Shown here piece after piece: positions 46,313 to 57,796 of a stretch of 64,000 bases of DNA (the stretch's first letter is position 1; each line of letters opens with the position of its first letter). The DNA lies in contig CP085827.1 of NCBI GenBank assembly GCA_020809705.1, positions 186,001 to 250,000 of the forward strand, given 5' to 3'. Source of the DNA: Calonectria ilicicola. Its lineage: Eukaryota; Ascomycota; Sordariomycetes; Hypocreales; Nectriaceae. Below the pieces are notes generated by a model. That model saw nothing but the letters and a program-made list of their open reading frames with translations. It was not told where the DNA came from and did not search any database. The position numbers and the translations under genes are program-made.

Positions 46313-46500
46313 ATTAAATGAGAAAATATAAGGATACTAAGGTGCCACATTTATACTCTACTACAAACAGATGTGATCTTGATATTAGGTAGGGGAGGCA
46401 TTTAAATTGAAGCAAAGGGTGGATGTAGTAAAATAGCACTCTGATATGCTGCCACAAATAACAAGAGGTAGCCTCAAATTTTTTGCGGATCAAAAGGCTG
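46313..46500 (+). pseudogene. Eroded ankyrin repeats downstream of the NLR stop
   Basis: The frame continues past the stop at 46310-46312 as a degraded ankyrin unit: LGRGG, stop, IEAKGG, SKIAL, stop, YAATNN corresponds position by position to LDRGANIEAKDKDNRTPLSYAATNG. Several stops and small gaps are present. The ankyrin array therefore used to be longer, and the present stop lies within the ancestral array. Confidence 0.6.
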
Positions 46501-46880
46501 CCTTCAAGCACACTGAATCGCGGATTCCTATAACAGATTTAATGTGCTGGGACCGTCAAGGGCGGAAGCAGCCTCTTAACACCCCGTTGCTCCTAAAGAG
46601 GTGAGAGGATTCAGAATTCGCCATGAAAATCAATAGTAAAACCGTAACCCCAATTCATCTAACATTTTCTCAAGATATAATAAACACTATTGAGTAAAAG
46701 TCGCAATTAGTCAGGTCCGGGTCATAGATCAGAAGCGTCCAGATTAGTCGTATTGAATAGCCATATTAACCCATATTAGTGGACATGCAATTTTAATTCG
46801 TTTTTGAAGTGCCATTTCCCCGTAACTCATACATCGTGATACACAATAACCGTTGGTCTCGGGGAATTTCGGTTTCACCT

Positions 46881-48185
46881 TCAGTCAATAACTGGAATGA
46901 GGCGATAATCTAGGACCTTTGTCTGGACCCCCGCCTTTTTGAAACGGGCATCCGCGGCCCTGTTGCGCTCAGCGGTGGATGGATTCGACATGTTGAACAG
47001 GCATTGATGATTATTTGAATGCAGCTGCCTAGTAAGCTGAAATTCTTTCAGATTCTCGAGTTCGGAAACCCGCTGGCTTAATTCAACGGCCACTTCTTCG
47101 AGGTCTTCCAAGCTTCGCGTTATGCTGCCAATGAAAAGAGCTTCCAAGGACAAGGGCAGTTTTGAGACGCGGATTCTGGCCCCTGGCACCTGTGGGTCCT
47201 TGAAAAATGGACAACAGATTGTAAGAGAGGTGAGGGCGGTGAATTCACTCAGGTGCTCAAAGTCCACGTAGAGCTTTCTGGATGCGACAAACAGAGTCTT
47301 CAAATTCCCCCTTCGAGACATTAACAAGCTTAACAACTCGGTCGCAGTCTTTATACCTATGGACTCGTAAAAGTAAAGCTCAAGGGAGGAAAGTTTCTTC
47401 AAACCTGCAGCCAGAATTTTGATGGAAGCCTCCACAGCGTATATTTTTGCAAAGCTGGGTGAGATATACAGTTGTTCGAGGTTGGGTGCAGCTCTCAAAA
47501 CGCTCTCACACATGTCAGGCCGCACTGAGAAGGAAACAAGTTCCAGTCGACGGAGGCTTGGTGCCGACCATGCACTAATTCCGGTGCTAGGCAGGGGAGT
47601 ACATAAGGCCTCAAAGTCCGGGTTCCCCTTCCTGGGCCGCAAAGCTGTCAAGTCAGCGAACCTGAAGGGAGGCATAGAGCAGTGATCCTCAACAACCCTG
47701 AGCGTGTGGAGATTCTTTGCTCGGCACAAAACCATGTGCAAGCGGGAGCTCGCCGGATGAGAATTATAAAACTCTATGTCGTTTTTCCGAATGCTGAGAA
47801 CCCTAGCGGTCATCTCTGATTGTTCCCAGCTCAGCTGCCCCGAAGAATAGTGTTTCTCCGCGACAATGCACTGGATGCATTCTGCTATGGCTGGGTTTCC
47901 ACGCATGGCTTCCAATAACGGAACCAATCGCTTCCCAATATTTAGTAAATCGACCGGGAAGACGTGATAGATGAAGGGCGATGCAATCTGCCTCAGTGCC
48001 TTGGAGGTTTGACACAGGTTTGCAAGTGATTTGGGATTCCATTGAATGTCACGAAGCCCGTGGTAGTCTGTGCAGTGGGTGCAAAGTAGTTTGCAAATCT
48101 CCCGTATGATCTCAGGAGGTAGCGACAACAACATAGTTGACGATGGTGCCTGTGCATGCCTTTCGTTGGTAGACATGGCGCTCAT
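46881..48185 (-). CDS. F-box protein with leucine-rich C-terminus
   Basis: An intronless frame of 434 residues. The N-terminal segment MLLSLPPEIIREICKLL (residues about 18-60) with SLANLCQTSKALRQIASPFIYH is an F-box, the adaptor that connects SCF ubiquitin ligases to a substrate. The remainder has irregular leucine-rich repeats such as PSLRRLELVSF, NLEQLYISPSF, LKKLSSLELYF and FTALTSLTICCPFF, which would form the substrate-binding surface. Two start codons (MSAMSTNE) lie close together; the first is taken. Fungi have many such lineage-specific F-box/LRR proteins and the target is unknown. Confidence 0.82.
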   Translation of the reverse strand: MSAMSTNERHAQAPSSTMLLSLPPEIIREICKLLCTHCTDYHGLRDIQWNPKSLANLCQTSKALRQIASPFIYHVFPVDLLNIGKRLVPLLEAMRGNPAIAECIQCIVAEKHYSSGQLSWEQSEMTARVLSIRKNDIEFYNSHPASSRLHMVLCRAKNLHTLRVVEDHCSMPPFRFADLTALRPRKGNPDFEALCTPLPSTGISAWSAPSLRRLELVSFSVRPDMCESVLRAAPNLEQLYISPSFAKIYAVEASIKILAAGLKKLSSLELYFYESIGIKTATELLSLLMSRRGNLKTLFVASRKLYVDFEHLSEFTALTSLTICCPFFKDPQVPGARIRVSKLPLSLEALFIGSITRSLEDLEEVAVELSQRVSELENLKEFQLTRQLHSNNHQCLFNMSNPSTAERNRAADARFKKAGVQTKVLDYRLIPVID

Positions 48186-48820
48186 TTGAGGATATGATCA
48201 GGCCAGCCCTCCCAGAGGCAAAGTCGGCTATTTCGATGAGTATATGCTGATGACGACGGAGTTATGAAACAAAGGTTGTGACGAAGAAGATTAACCGTTT
48301 CTTTGGTGAGACGATTCACAGAAAGATTCAAAGATGGGTTGAATCAGATGGCTTCAGCTGGGGTAGGAAGCTCATTTTAGTACTGCACCGGATGGGCTTC
48401 TCTATCAAGGTATTGAAGATGACCTTTCTAGATCATCACATTGGTTGGCAGATTTCTCGTTTTGAGTTTGCATCTGCAAGCCTTATTTGATGTATTGACC
48501 TTGCTGGAGAGCGGGGATGGCTGCTCAGATATTTTTGTCTACCAATGAGAAGCAATTTCTGGTGTTTTGGGACATGCTGCATAACACTCAAATGTGATGA
48601 ACATGGTACATGCAAATAAGCTGGATGAGCATGATTAATAAATTCAATTGCAAATTTATAATAAAGAAATGAAACGGCACAATGGCAGTGCATCCTGTTT
48701 GGTTTGGGTATTGTGAGACAAAGCAAATAAATAGCATCTAATTGAACAGCCAAAACACCAACCATGCTGCAACCTAAAACGCCGTACAATGCTCGCAAAA
48801 TGTACAACGCTAAACATACT
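48186..48820. other. Intergenic, no gene seen
   Basis: Promoter of the F-box gene and 3' flank of the ankyrin-amphipathic gene. Only short frames without recognisable content. Confidence 0.4.
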
Positions 48821-50263
48821 CTACATCCTCTTGGGATCGAAAAAAGCCATTATTTCATGAAACGCCTTGCGAATGGACCGGCCCATGGCTTCCATGCACT
48901 GCCAAAGCTTTTTCGGAATGTACTGAACCAACCAAAGGATGCCGGCCAACAAGTACCATATGCATTTGCCGAAAAAGCCTAGTAAATCTCGTAGTGCCTC
49001 GTAAGACATTTTGCCAAATGCTTTAATGAAGCGAACTATGGCCATGGGGATCTCGACGAAGACAGCTTTGACGAGGCTGCAAAAGGCATTCCAAATGTCA
49101 TGAAGAGTGATGCCGCGGAAAAAGGAAATGACGGCAACAATGGCCGTGTGGAAAAGAGAGAAGAGCTTTGCAATGACATTGACGACGGATTCGCCGATTG
49201 TCCTTAGACCTCGGCCAAGCCAAAGCACGACGTGTTTAACAGCGCCAGGGATGCGGCAGATGAACCTCCACAGCGCGAGAAGAAGCCTCTTGGCATAGCC
49301 AGGAAGCTTTTTGATGCCTTTCCAAATCTCTTTGGCTCCATCTTTAATATGGCCAGGCAGCTTCACAGCCTGCTTCTTGATGCGCGACGGGAGCTCGACG
49401 ACTTGTCGCTTGCACCAAGCGCCAATGCGCTGACGGCGCTTCCAGACGCCTTTTGTGATGTCCTTGGGGATGTCGTATAGAAGGCCTTTAGGGATAGACC
49501 ACACGAAAAAAGCGACAAACTTGGCAATACCCTTGAGTGCGCGGCGCACAAGCTTCATCTCCTTTTGGTGCGCCGTCTTCCATCGCAGCCAGGCACCGGC
49601 GCGTCGCGAGGGCAAATAGTTGACAATGTCGCGGTGGCCATTGATGGCAGCAAGACGCAATGCAATGGCGCCGTCGGGGGCAACCAAACTGTCGTCAGCG
49701 CCATAGTCCTCCATCAATACTTTGACCAGGGCCAGGTGCCCTCTCTCGGCGGCGAGCTGCAAGGGCGTTCGTTGGGGACAAGGCGCGGGATCTCGCCAAT
49801 GATGGCTCAACTTCTCATAAGGCGCAGCACCAAAAGCGTTTACGGTTGAACCAAGGGAAACCAGCTTGCTAACCATGGGCGTTTTGCCAGCGCGCACTGC
49901 AACGAGGAGTGGCGTCTCGCCCTTTGTGCTGGTGACGTCTGGCGACACGAAGCCGCGCGACACAAAATCTGCAACAACATCGTCATGGCCCGCTTCAATG
50001 GCGGAAAAGAAGGCATTGACGATGTCGCGCTCTAGGAAGCAGCCTTCAGCATCGGCAGGATCCTTGGCGCTGTCCCCAACGATGCTGAGGTAGCGCTGCG
50101 TTTGCTCGTCTTGTGTCGGGGCGTGGAGGATGGGGAGTGTCAAGGCTGTGGCCTGCTCGATGCGAGAGTAGAGGGAGGCATCGTCCGTGGGCGAGTAGGT
50201 AGGGACTGGGTTGAGCGAGGAGTCGTCAAAGGGAGGAGGGCTTGATTCATGCGACGACGTCAT
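48821..50263 (-). CDS. Ankyrin protein with long amphipathic, membrane-binding C-terminal region
   Basis: An intronless frame of 480 residues. Residues 1-70 are Pro/Ser-rich and disordered. About 75-225 hold ankyrin repeats (KGETPLLVAVRAGKTPMVSKL, RTPLQLAAERGHLALVKVLM, GAIALRLAAINGHRDIVNYL). From residue 230 to the end the chain consists of basic amphipathic and hydrophobic helices with a recurring P-x2-(I/V/A)-K pattern: WSIPKGLL, DIPKDITKG, ELPSRIKKQ, KLPGHIKDG, KLPGYAKRL, RIPGAVKHV, EIPMAIVRF, YIPKKLWQ. The repeat distance is near 11 or its multiples. This resembles lipid-droplet or membrane-coating helices rather than classical transmembrane spans. The function is not known; the ankyrin part would bring partners to a membrane. 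Confidence 0.75.
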   Translation of the reverse strand: MTSSHESSPPPFDDSSLNPVPTYSPTDDASLYSRIEQATALTLPILHAPTQDEQTQRYLSIVGDSAKDPADAEGCFLERDIVNAFFSAIEAGHDDVVADFVSRGFVSPDVTSTKGETPLLVAVRAGKTPMVSKLVSLGSTVNAFGAAPYEKLSHHWRDPAPCPQRTPLQLAAERGHLALVKVLMEDYGADDSLVAPDGAIALRLAAINGHRDIVNYLPSRRAGAWLRWKTAHQKEMKLVRRALKGIAKFVAFFVWSIPKGLLYDIPKDITKGVWKRRQRIGAWCKRQVVELPSRIKKQAVKLPGHIKDGAKEIWKGIKKLPGYAKRLLLALWRFICRIPGAVKHVVLWLGRGLRTIGESVVNVIAKLFSLFHTAIVAVISFFRGITLHDIWNAFCSLVKAVFVEIPMAIVRFIKAFGKMSYEALRDLLGFFGKCIWYLLAGILWLVQYIPKKLWQCMEAMGRSIRKAFHEIMAFFDPKRM

Positions 50264-51575
50264 CGAGGCTGATGGTGATTATGGTGGAGGTGGAGGTGGG
50301 GATGTCGAGATGCGGAGTCGTCGTGGTATCGTGATGTTGCTGTGAGACAGAGACTGTCCGGATGGTTGAGATCATAGCGGATGATATTTAACAATTGCCA
50401 TCCAATTTGATTGCTTTGGTTCCATCACTGGCGTAGGCATTCTCGCAAAGTCGTGAAGATTGAAGAGTTCAACTCAGGGAAGCCTTGGCTGAGAACGAGA
50501 GCCCGAGGCCAAGGCCAAGGCTGAGCCGCCACACCGCAAGGTGCACCTTGGACCACGATGTTTTTTTAGCGGTCCAGTCGTTGGGCTTTGAGGCGCGGAC
50601 CACTAAGAATGCGGCAACCAAGCGCTGAAGGGTTCAGCTCGTAGTGGAGCCCGTTCCGTAGTCAGCCCTACACCAGCAGGAGGCAGCCTACAACCTTGGG
50701 TCGCTGTGCACCCCCAAATGGCTTTGGTGGTGGAGGCTGAGCTTGATCCACATCAGGAACTGGAATAACCCGACAATACGGCTCTCTATGTATATAGATA
50801 GGGTGCCATTTCTAAGGCATCGGCATCCTTTTTTTTATTGATTTTTCTGTTCTTGTCTTTTTAGTTCTTTTTTCTGACTTGAAAATAAAAACAGCTACTC
50901 ATCATAGCTATCCTCTCTACTCGACCATGGCCAAGCCAAGTTTACGCCGCACCAATTAACAATTAAGCCTATCAATAAGCTACTTTACTACGGTAGTCTT
51001 TACTACTGGGTTACTCGTTCCTTTTCCACACACAACCCTTTTTGATCTCATGAATTGTCTTACCCTGTCATGCCCTATTCCCAGCCCACATCCCAAGCAT
51101 GAAATATGACCTGCAAAGCTTCAGTCTGCAAATGATTATCTACTTAACAGACCGCTCTCCGGCATCTTTTTGCCGTTATTGAGCATCTAGACCCTTCCAA
51201 CATCCACCAGATCCGCATCTGCAGTTTATCAGCTGGCCAATAAACGCCATATTGACTCTGGCTTGGTTAGCGCCCATTTTAGCACGTGGGAACCGAGCCA
51301 TCTTACTCTTTTAAGCATCACCACCGTGCTGTTAGCTCTGTTAAGCTTGCCAGCAGAGCGACAGACCCGCCGCTAGTAAATTGGAGGCGCTTTCGAAGGC
51401 ATTCCAGACCATCAATACAATAAATTTTGTCTCATCAGGCTTCAAAGCCATGTCCCATGAATTGATTATCAATCCGTCCGGTCTCAACGTATAAAAACAT
51501 TTGTAAATCTGCTCTCCTGTGCCAATTCTCTTCATCCCACAACACAAGCATTCTTGGTGACTCAAATAACCCACC
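50264..51575. other. 1.3-kb intergenic stretch, no gene
   Basis: Holds the promoters of two divergent genes. A TATAAAAA element for the rightward gene is at 51490-51497. No repeat, RNA or further gene recognised. Confidence 0.4.
51490..51497 (+). promoter_or_regulatory. TATA box of the secreted Thr-rich protein gene
   Basis: TATAAAAA, about 80 bp upstream of the ATG at 51576, the usual distance in this window. Confidence 0.5.
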
Positions 51576-52886
51576 ATGAAGATTTCGAGTTTACTCACGG
51601 CCCTGGGCCTTTTGGCTTCGGTTGACGCCAAAGGTGACCGATGTGCTGGTGCGAACCATTGTCCTGTCATGGTATGATCCCCGCAAAACATTGCAGGTCA
51701 AAGTTCGATAGTTGACCTGAAGTTTAGGTTGGAAAGTATGAACGAAGGGGCACCCACATTTGCGATCCCTTCTTCTTGGCCACGCTCAGCCCATGCCCGC
51801 TTGCGTAAGTACCAAACATCTCCAGAAAACACACCCCATCTCACAACCTGTCACAGTACTCTCTACAAGACAACAACCGTCACCGCCACCCATCCAGTCA
51901 CGGTTTCCAAAACAGTACTTGCTGTACCGACAAGAACGGTCATCAAACCGGTCACCTCAACCGTTACCACAATTGAGGATGTAGCAACCCAACAAGTTCC
52001 ATCAGAAGTCCTCATAACTTCTACCGTTGTCGTTGGTGTGACTGCTACTGCCGCCCCAGATCAAAACCAACTTAATCCCCGAGCTGCCTGTACCCCAAAG
52101 ACAATTTTCATGTCAACCGTACCAAACAATGTTCCTGATCAATGCCGTGCTTCCTATGATCTCTCTGTTGGTTGCGAGTGCTGGGGTTTTACCAAAGGTG
52201 GCAAGACAACAACAATGCCCCAGACGACCCTCACCTCTACCATCACCAAAACAAAGACTGTGACTCCGACCAGTACTCAATTCAAGACAGCCACCTCCTT
52301 CTTTACCAAGACTCAAACCACTGTGGTCCCCGCCACCTTGAGAAAGACTGTCTCGACCGTGTTTGTCCCGTCGCTTTACACAGATGTGACAACCGTCTCG
52401 GTTACCAGCACAACAACTGTGGCTCCTCCAGCTTGTGCTGAGTACCAGACCTTCCTCGTCGTCAGCGGCGGGTCATACGATGGACAATATCTTAGACTCG
52501 TCATCTCTGATTCGGGAGCCGCCAATCTGGGCTTTACCTCGAACCAAGACGAGGCTCAAGACTTTGATTTCCACAGCACCATTGTTGGCACCCAAGCATT
52601 CGGCAACTTTCACCAAGCAGGTTCTTCTACTGTTGTTATCAATGCTTCCGACAGTGGAAACAACCGGGTGTACCTAGATCCCAACCTCCACCCCGATTGC
52701 CAGCCGCTTCAGTGTTCTACTTCAACAAGCTCTCCCCATCTACTATACTGCAAGACCCAAAATGGAAGAGACAAGGTGCAGACATGCCCCGGCTCTTCTA
52801 TTTTGCAGATTGATTCCTCCATTAATACAAACTGTGCTGGGTTAAGCTTGGTGATGAGTACAGTTTGTACGTCATGGGACTCGTAG
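51576..52886 (+). CDS. Secreted Thr-rich protein with C-terminal putative carbohydrate-binding module
   Basis: Three exons (51576-51671, 51728-51804, 51857-52886; introns 56 and 52 nt) give 400 residues. Signal peptide MKISSLLTALGLLASVDA is followed by a short Cys-containing segment (CAGANHCPVM, ICDPF, SPCPL), a Thr/Val-rich low-complexity region (TVTATHPVTVSKTV, TSTVTTIEDV, TLTSTITKTKTVTP) with a Cys pair (DLSVGCECWG), and a compact C-terminal domain of about 140 residues starting YQTFLVVSGGSYDGQYLRL, with paired cysteines (DCQPLQC, YCK, TCPG, NCAG, TVC). There is no GPI signal or membrane segment, so it is released or wall-associated through glycans. The C-terminal domain resembles that of the giant repeat protein at 57.8 kb. 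No enzyme motif was seen. Confidence 0.78.
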
Positions 52887-53185
52887 AGTATTGAGACGAA
52901 GATGGCACTAGTGGCGACCAAATATAATTGAAGAATGTTCAAAAGTACAGTATTATGATAGAGGGCAGTTGCGCAGATAATCAAAAGGCTTTCGTGCAGA
53001 AATGCTCAAATAAAAGTAATAAAGTTGGTTTACTTCTAATTAATCTGGAACTTCGGAACAGCCGCCCAGTTGTGGTTCGCTTCCAAACATTCGATTTATG
53101 TCAATTGAAAGTTTTCGTGATACACGTTATGCGTGAAATATTAATTGCATACAATCTGTCTCAAAATAGGAAACCAATCACCCTC

Positions 53186-54055
53186 TTAGGCTTTGAGAAG
53201 TTCCTGCAACCTCATTGGCAGGCTTCGTGCCAAGTCTGGTCCATACTTCCAACCACCCCACAATGCAGCGCCAAACAAGCCCCAAGATACTATTCCTCTA
53301 ATCAGTAGCACCCGTTTCACTAGCTTCATCTGTGCAGCTTCGTTTAATCGAGGAAATTCCCGTCCATCAGCTGGAACGCCCTTGTTCAACGCTTTACAGA
53401 GTGGCGCCCAACCATCTGTAGGCGTCCATTCAAGAACTTGTCGGCCGCGTTTTATTGCCTCTGTACGAACCCATTCATTGTGCAGGTCATAAAACTTTTC
53501 CGAATAGATATCAATGGGCCCGAACCGACGATCCATGGCCTTGTAACAGGTTCGATGAATCCAGTAGTGAAGGCGGTCCGTTTTCCACAGAAACGTTGGC
53601 AGATAGTAGGAATGCGTGCCAAAGAAGTGCAAGTTGTCGCTTATGCTCTTCACCCAGGCACTAGCACTTTGCCGCCGATTCAGAACGACCAACGCGTCGG
53701 GGTACATGTCCATCAAGTCTCCGGTAAAGGCCCACCCGGGGAAATCAGTGGTTGCCTCATAGCCGTCAAAGATCTGGTGGAGAAGCTTTTGTCTCTTCTC
53801 GGCGTCTTCTTCTTTGAGGGCGGCAATCACCAGCAACTCACGGTCTGTGTGAGGCGCAACATGCGCCATGTGCATGCAGGGATCAAGGCCCAAGACATCA
53901 GACTCCAGAGCCGCTTGAAGAGAGGAGGTTGCGCATCGGGACAAGCCAGCACAGATGACTTTCATGCATGGCTTTTTAGATTCGACCTTGCGGTCGTCAG
54001 TAACGAGACGCATTTTGAAGGTTGCAAAATGGTTTGGAGGAGAGAGAATTGTCAC
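53186..54055 (-). CDS. Sulfotransferase-like P-loop protein (Sulfotransfer_4 family) with C-terminal membrane segment
   Basis: An intronless frame of 289 residues. KVICAGLSRCATSSLQAAL is the 5'-phosphosulfate-binding loop of the family. Further blocks are FDGYEATTDFPGWAF, MYPDALVVLNRR, the 3'-phosphate-like SASAWVKSI, and YNDHN-like IYSEKFYDLHNEWV with VLEWTPTDGWAPLCKAL. A hydrophobic stretch near the C-terminus (IRGIVSWGLFGAALWGGW) suggests a tail anchor. Many fungal annotation sets call this family NAD-dependent epimerase, which the motifs do not support. The start may be the ATG at 54055 or that at 54013 (MRLVTDDRKVES). The sulfate acceptor is unknown. Confidence 0.82.
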   Translation of the reverse strand: MTILSPPNHFATFKMRLVTDDRKVESKKPCMKVICAGLSRCATSSLQAALESDVLGLDPCMHMAHVAPHTDRELLVIAALKEEDAEKRQKLLHQIFDGYEATTDFPGWAFTGDLMDMYPDALVVLNRRQSASAWVKSISDNLHFFGTHSYYLPTFLWKTDRLHYWIHRTCYKAMDRRFGPIDIYSEKFYDLHNEWVRTEAIKRGRQVLEWTPTDGWAPLCKALNKGVPADGREFPRLNEAAQMKLVKRVLLIRGIVSWGLFGAALWGGWKYGPDLARSLPMRLQELLKA

Positions 54056-57000
54056 ACGGCTGACGGAAACAAAGGACTTGTTTCTTTACATTGAAGCCTT
54101 ATTTCAGGGGTCTTGACAACTGCTTACGTCTTTTGTAAGCGCTAACATGCAACAGGAAAGACGGACGCGATAGTTGTTGATCGTTCTCGTTAAGCTGAAA
54201 GCTCGCCCCCACTCCGACTTCCGCTAAACCGCCGACCAGCCGTGCAGCCGCCACGTACGATGACCACATCATCTCCAAACCATAAAAGACGCTCATCTTG
54301 AAGTACTATTTGGTCCTCGGATGCATAACAATGGAGGCGAAGGATAAATGCCCCAGTGGTTACATGGCGGTTTGCTTTGGGTTGCCACGAAGATATCCAA
54401 GACATCACGGTGAACGCGTTTGTGAGTGAAAACGCGTCAACGAGGCAAAACTATTGCTTAGACTTGAAAGGTCGCGACTTTAGCAAACATCTTTATCCAG
54501 AATGCAAAGTAGAATAAAGATTGTGCAATACAGATTAAAATGCGTAGGTTGGATTGGAGGCATCGGGTAAATGTCACTTGGGCCGTTTGATGATTCACAA
54601 CCATATGGCATGTGATTTCAGCAAAACTCGGCAAATCGGCATGTTCTAGCGCCTTCATTTTTACTTCTTTTTTTCCTTCACAGCGTCATAGTTATCTCCT
54701 TTTTGTGGGTCAATATTCAAGTCCCCATTTCTTGGTTGGGTACAGCATTCTTGTCAGACAACCACCAATAGTAGCAATACGCGTCTGTTCCAGTGTTGAA
54801 AGTGGGACTTTAGGCAATATTCCTTTGGGTAGTATTCCCTTGGAAAATTTGATGGCCAGATGAGCAGCCGTGCCACTTCGGCGACTAAATGAGTGGTCTC
54901 GGTTCGAAAGTGTTCATGTAGGAGACTTTTGACTATTGAATGCTTGGTATTCACTCCTCTAATTGCAAACCACGTATTACGCACTTTGGAAATATGAAAT
55001 AATGATTTGAAAGACTTCATTAAGTCACTTTTAACACAATTTTCCCCACTGGTAATAAAGATACATGATAATTGTGAGAATTAGAAGTATGCTATAGGGT
55101 AGGCAAACCCAAAAAGAAGTGAGGCCTCACTCACTCAAAAAGGAGGTCCATTGTGATGTTGGAAACGATTGGCTTCAACGACTTTGTTAAGTTGTGGGTT
55201 TAATTCTCTGAATAAATATTGTTTTATACACCATTTAGAATATGCTAGAAAAGGGTCGCATAAAGACGAAGTATCCTGTTGATATTTGTTACTATAAACT
55301 TTCGTTCCATGCCTATGAAGGTACACTCAAACCACGCATGAAATTCGTTGATCAAACAGCTTATATTTGTCATCTGCGTTTTTTACCACAGTAGGTGCAA
55401 AAGACATGATACTAAATATTTCTATTACAGCAGATATGGAACAGTCTTGAAAGTGTATCCGGTCTGAGGTGGAAAATGGTTGAATTCAATGGATGTTCTA
55501 CACCCCTGCAACCATCGACAAGCGCATCCTCTTGCCTATTTTTATCTTAGGTGTTGACCAGAGACGATGGCGGTTAGAACTACCGGAGGGTTGCAATGAC
55601 CTATAGGCATGAAATGCACGTCCAACCTTGTCTCAGTCTGCGCCACAGAGAGCCGTAGTTGCATTAGCTCATCAGTGGACTGTGGCTTTGGCTTGAGCAA
55701 AACCTTTGAAATCTCTTCAAAAATCTTTTAATAAAAAGGACACAGACATGTATGGTTTTGTATTTGGGTCATCCAAAAAGTGTTGGGCTGCTTTACCAAT
55801 ACCACTCCATGTCTTGGATTCTGTTGAGTCAGATGTATGAAACGAACGGCGGCATAAGCTATTATCCACAGTCAATAGAGCTGAAAGTTTCATCTCACAT
55901 TACGTGAATACGTGGAAATCTAATGGACAATCAATATTAGAGTCCGCGGACTAGAAGAATAGATTGTGCCTTATCTGATGTGATGGCGTGATCTAAGCTG
56001 AAAGTGATGAAGCTGATGTTTGTAATGGAATATAATGGAATGTAATGCTGCTATTGAATCATCTACTACTTTCACCAAATTTACGACAACAGTCTACAAG
56101 GAGCAGCCTGTTTCGTAGATCAATAGTTTCATACCGTCGCCCAAATCCGAAGTAGCCGCTTCATTTTGGAGTAGGCCTGGGCCTTCCTTGGGACAGGACC
56201 CTGGTGGTGATCTTGGCGCTAGTGTGACAGTGCCACGTTCTCTGGTGACGGCTAGGGGGCAGCTATCACGAACTGAGTAGGCTAACCCGTTGTTTGGCAT
56301 CCGACTGGATGCTAGTGAGGGTCGCTTTGACCAGAATCGACGGTCGAGACTTTGGTCGGGCGAGAAGCTGAGTTGAACATCGTAAGATGGTGCATTAATA
56401 CAGCACTTGTCTCTGTGATGTCGGAAATAATAACCATATTTACACTTGAGCTGGCAAGAGCCTTTGAGATCTACTAGCTTCCGAGGCATAATTTCCAAGA
56501 TCACACATCACTGCTAGCCTAGTTCAAGTTCCTGACAGCTGGGACCTCTGCGTCATTCATGCCAAGAATCCCAAGAATCTGGATAAACACAGCAAGGGTC
56601 TTGTTCTTCCTCGGCAGTGAGGGATTTCGGATCCGTGAGCCGAGACATGGCTTCTCCGCAGATTGCTCCGCTTACTCGGCATGCAAACCGACCCACCAGA
56701 TACGCGACGAGGGGACTAATAGAATGTGGCTGGCCGCTGACTCGCTACGCTAGCCAATCAGAAGGATGCAAAGTTCTTCACGAGAACCATCAGTTGTCAA
56801 CAGGCAGAATCACAAGGTCTAACTTAGTTGGCGTCTATACGCGCGCAGTCCAAATTAAAAGGGATACTTCGCGTGCAGTAGCTCTTGGATAAAATCCGGT
56901 GATGGGTTGACTCTGCAGACGGCGGTGGCAAGTAGTGGTATATTCTAAAATTTATCGCATCTCCCGACGAAGCCGTTGTTGGCGCATGGGCCTTTAGCTG

Positions 57001-57796
57001 TTAGTGGAATGGTATCAAGGCTTCTATCGCAACGGGCTAACTCGATATGGGAACCTTTGCTGCATTGTGTAACTACCAGCTGAGGCTTTCAATAGTTTGT
57101 GCTAGTCGATGGTTCTGTAACGGTTTGGCCCACCATGCCACTTTGGGGTATCTACCGGCTGGTCGGTAACCTGAACCCCTGAATTAGTTGACGCCATCGC
57201 TGGAGATGCGATTATGGTCTGGTTTAGCTTCCTGTTCGGCTTAGGCTTTCTCGTTGAGTTTGGGATGGTTCAGCACCAGCTTGACGCTTCCCTGAGGGAT
57301 GTCACTGTCCAGAATTCGATGCTTTGAGGCCTGTATACGTTAATTTTCTAGCATCAACCCAGGCTGCGGTTAGATCGGAAGTTTTGAGGTGAAAAAAATC
57401 AATGATTTGCATATTGTAAGACGTGTAGTTTGGCAGTTTGAATGCCAAGGTAAGGCTGAGAGTCACCCCACAGTGGAGGCGGGGGCGGCGCTGTCGTGCA
57501 GACAGACGAGACTGACTCCATAGCGGCAATTGAGAGAATGCCAAGAAGACTCCAGTGGGCCAATTTGGGGCCTACGCTTTCAGGGGTCAGGTCGATTACG
57601 CCAGGGGCACAGACAAGATCGAGATACAAAAGTGATGTGCAGTTCCGTTCTCTTGCATCTCGACATGCTCATTGTGTTTTCTTTTCGTCAGCTTTAGTCA
57701 CTCTTTTACCACGCTGCATATACGTTCTTTATGAATACTACACTCTTTTAGACGAATAAAGGAAGAAAAAAAAGTAAGGAGAGGGAGCTTGCAATA
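54056..57796. other. 3.7-kb gene-free stretch upstream of the giant repeat protein gene
   Basis: Normal base composition but no convincing gene on either strand. The longest frame, 56094-56504 minus (136 codons), has a short Cys/aromatic start (CQLKCKYGYYF) and nothing else recognisable. No RNA gene, RIP signature or long repeat seen. The right end is the promoter and leader of the gene at 57797. Confidence 0.45.
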
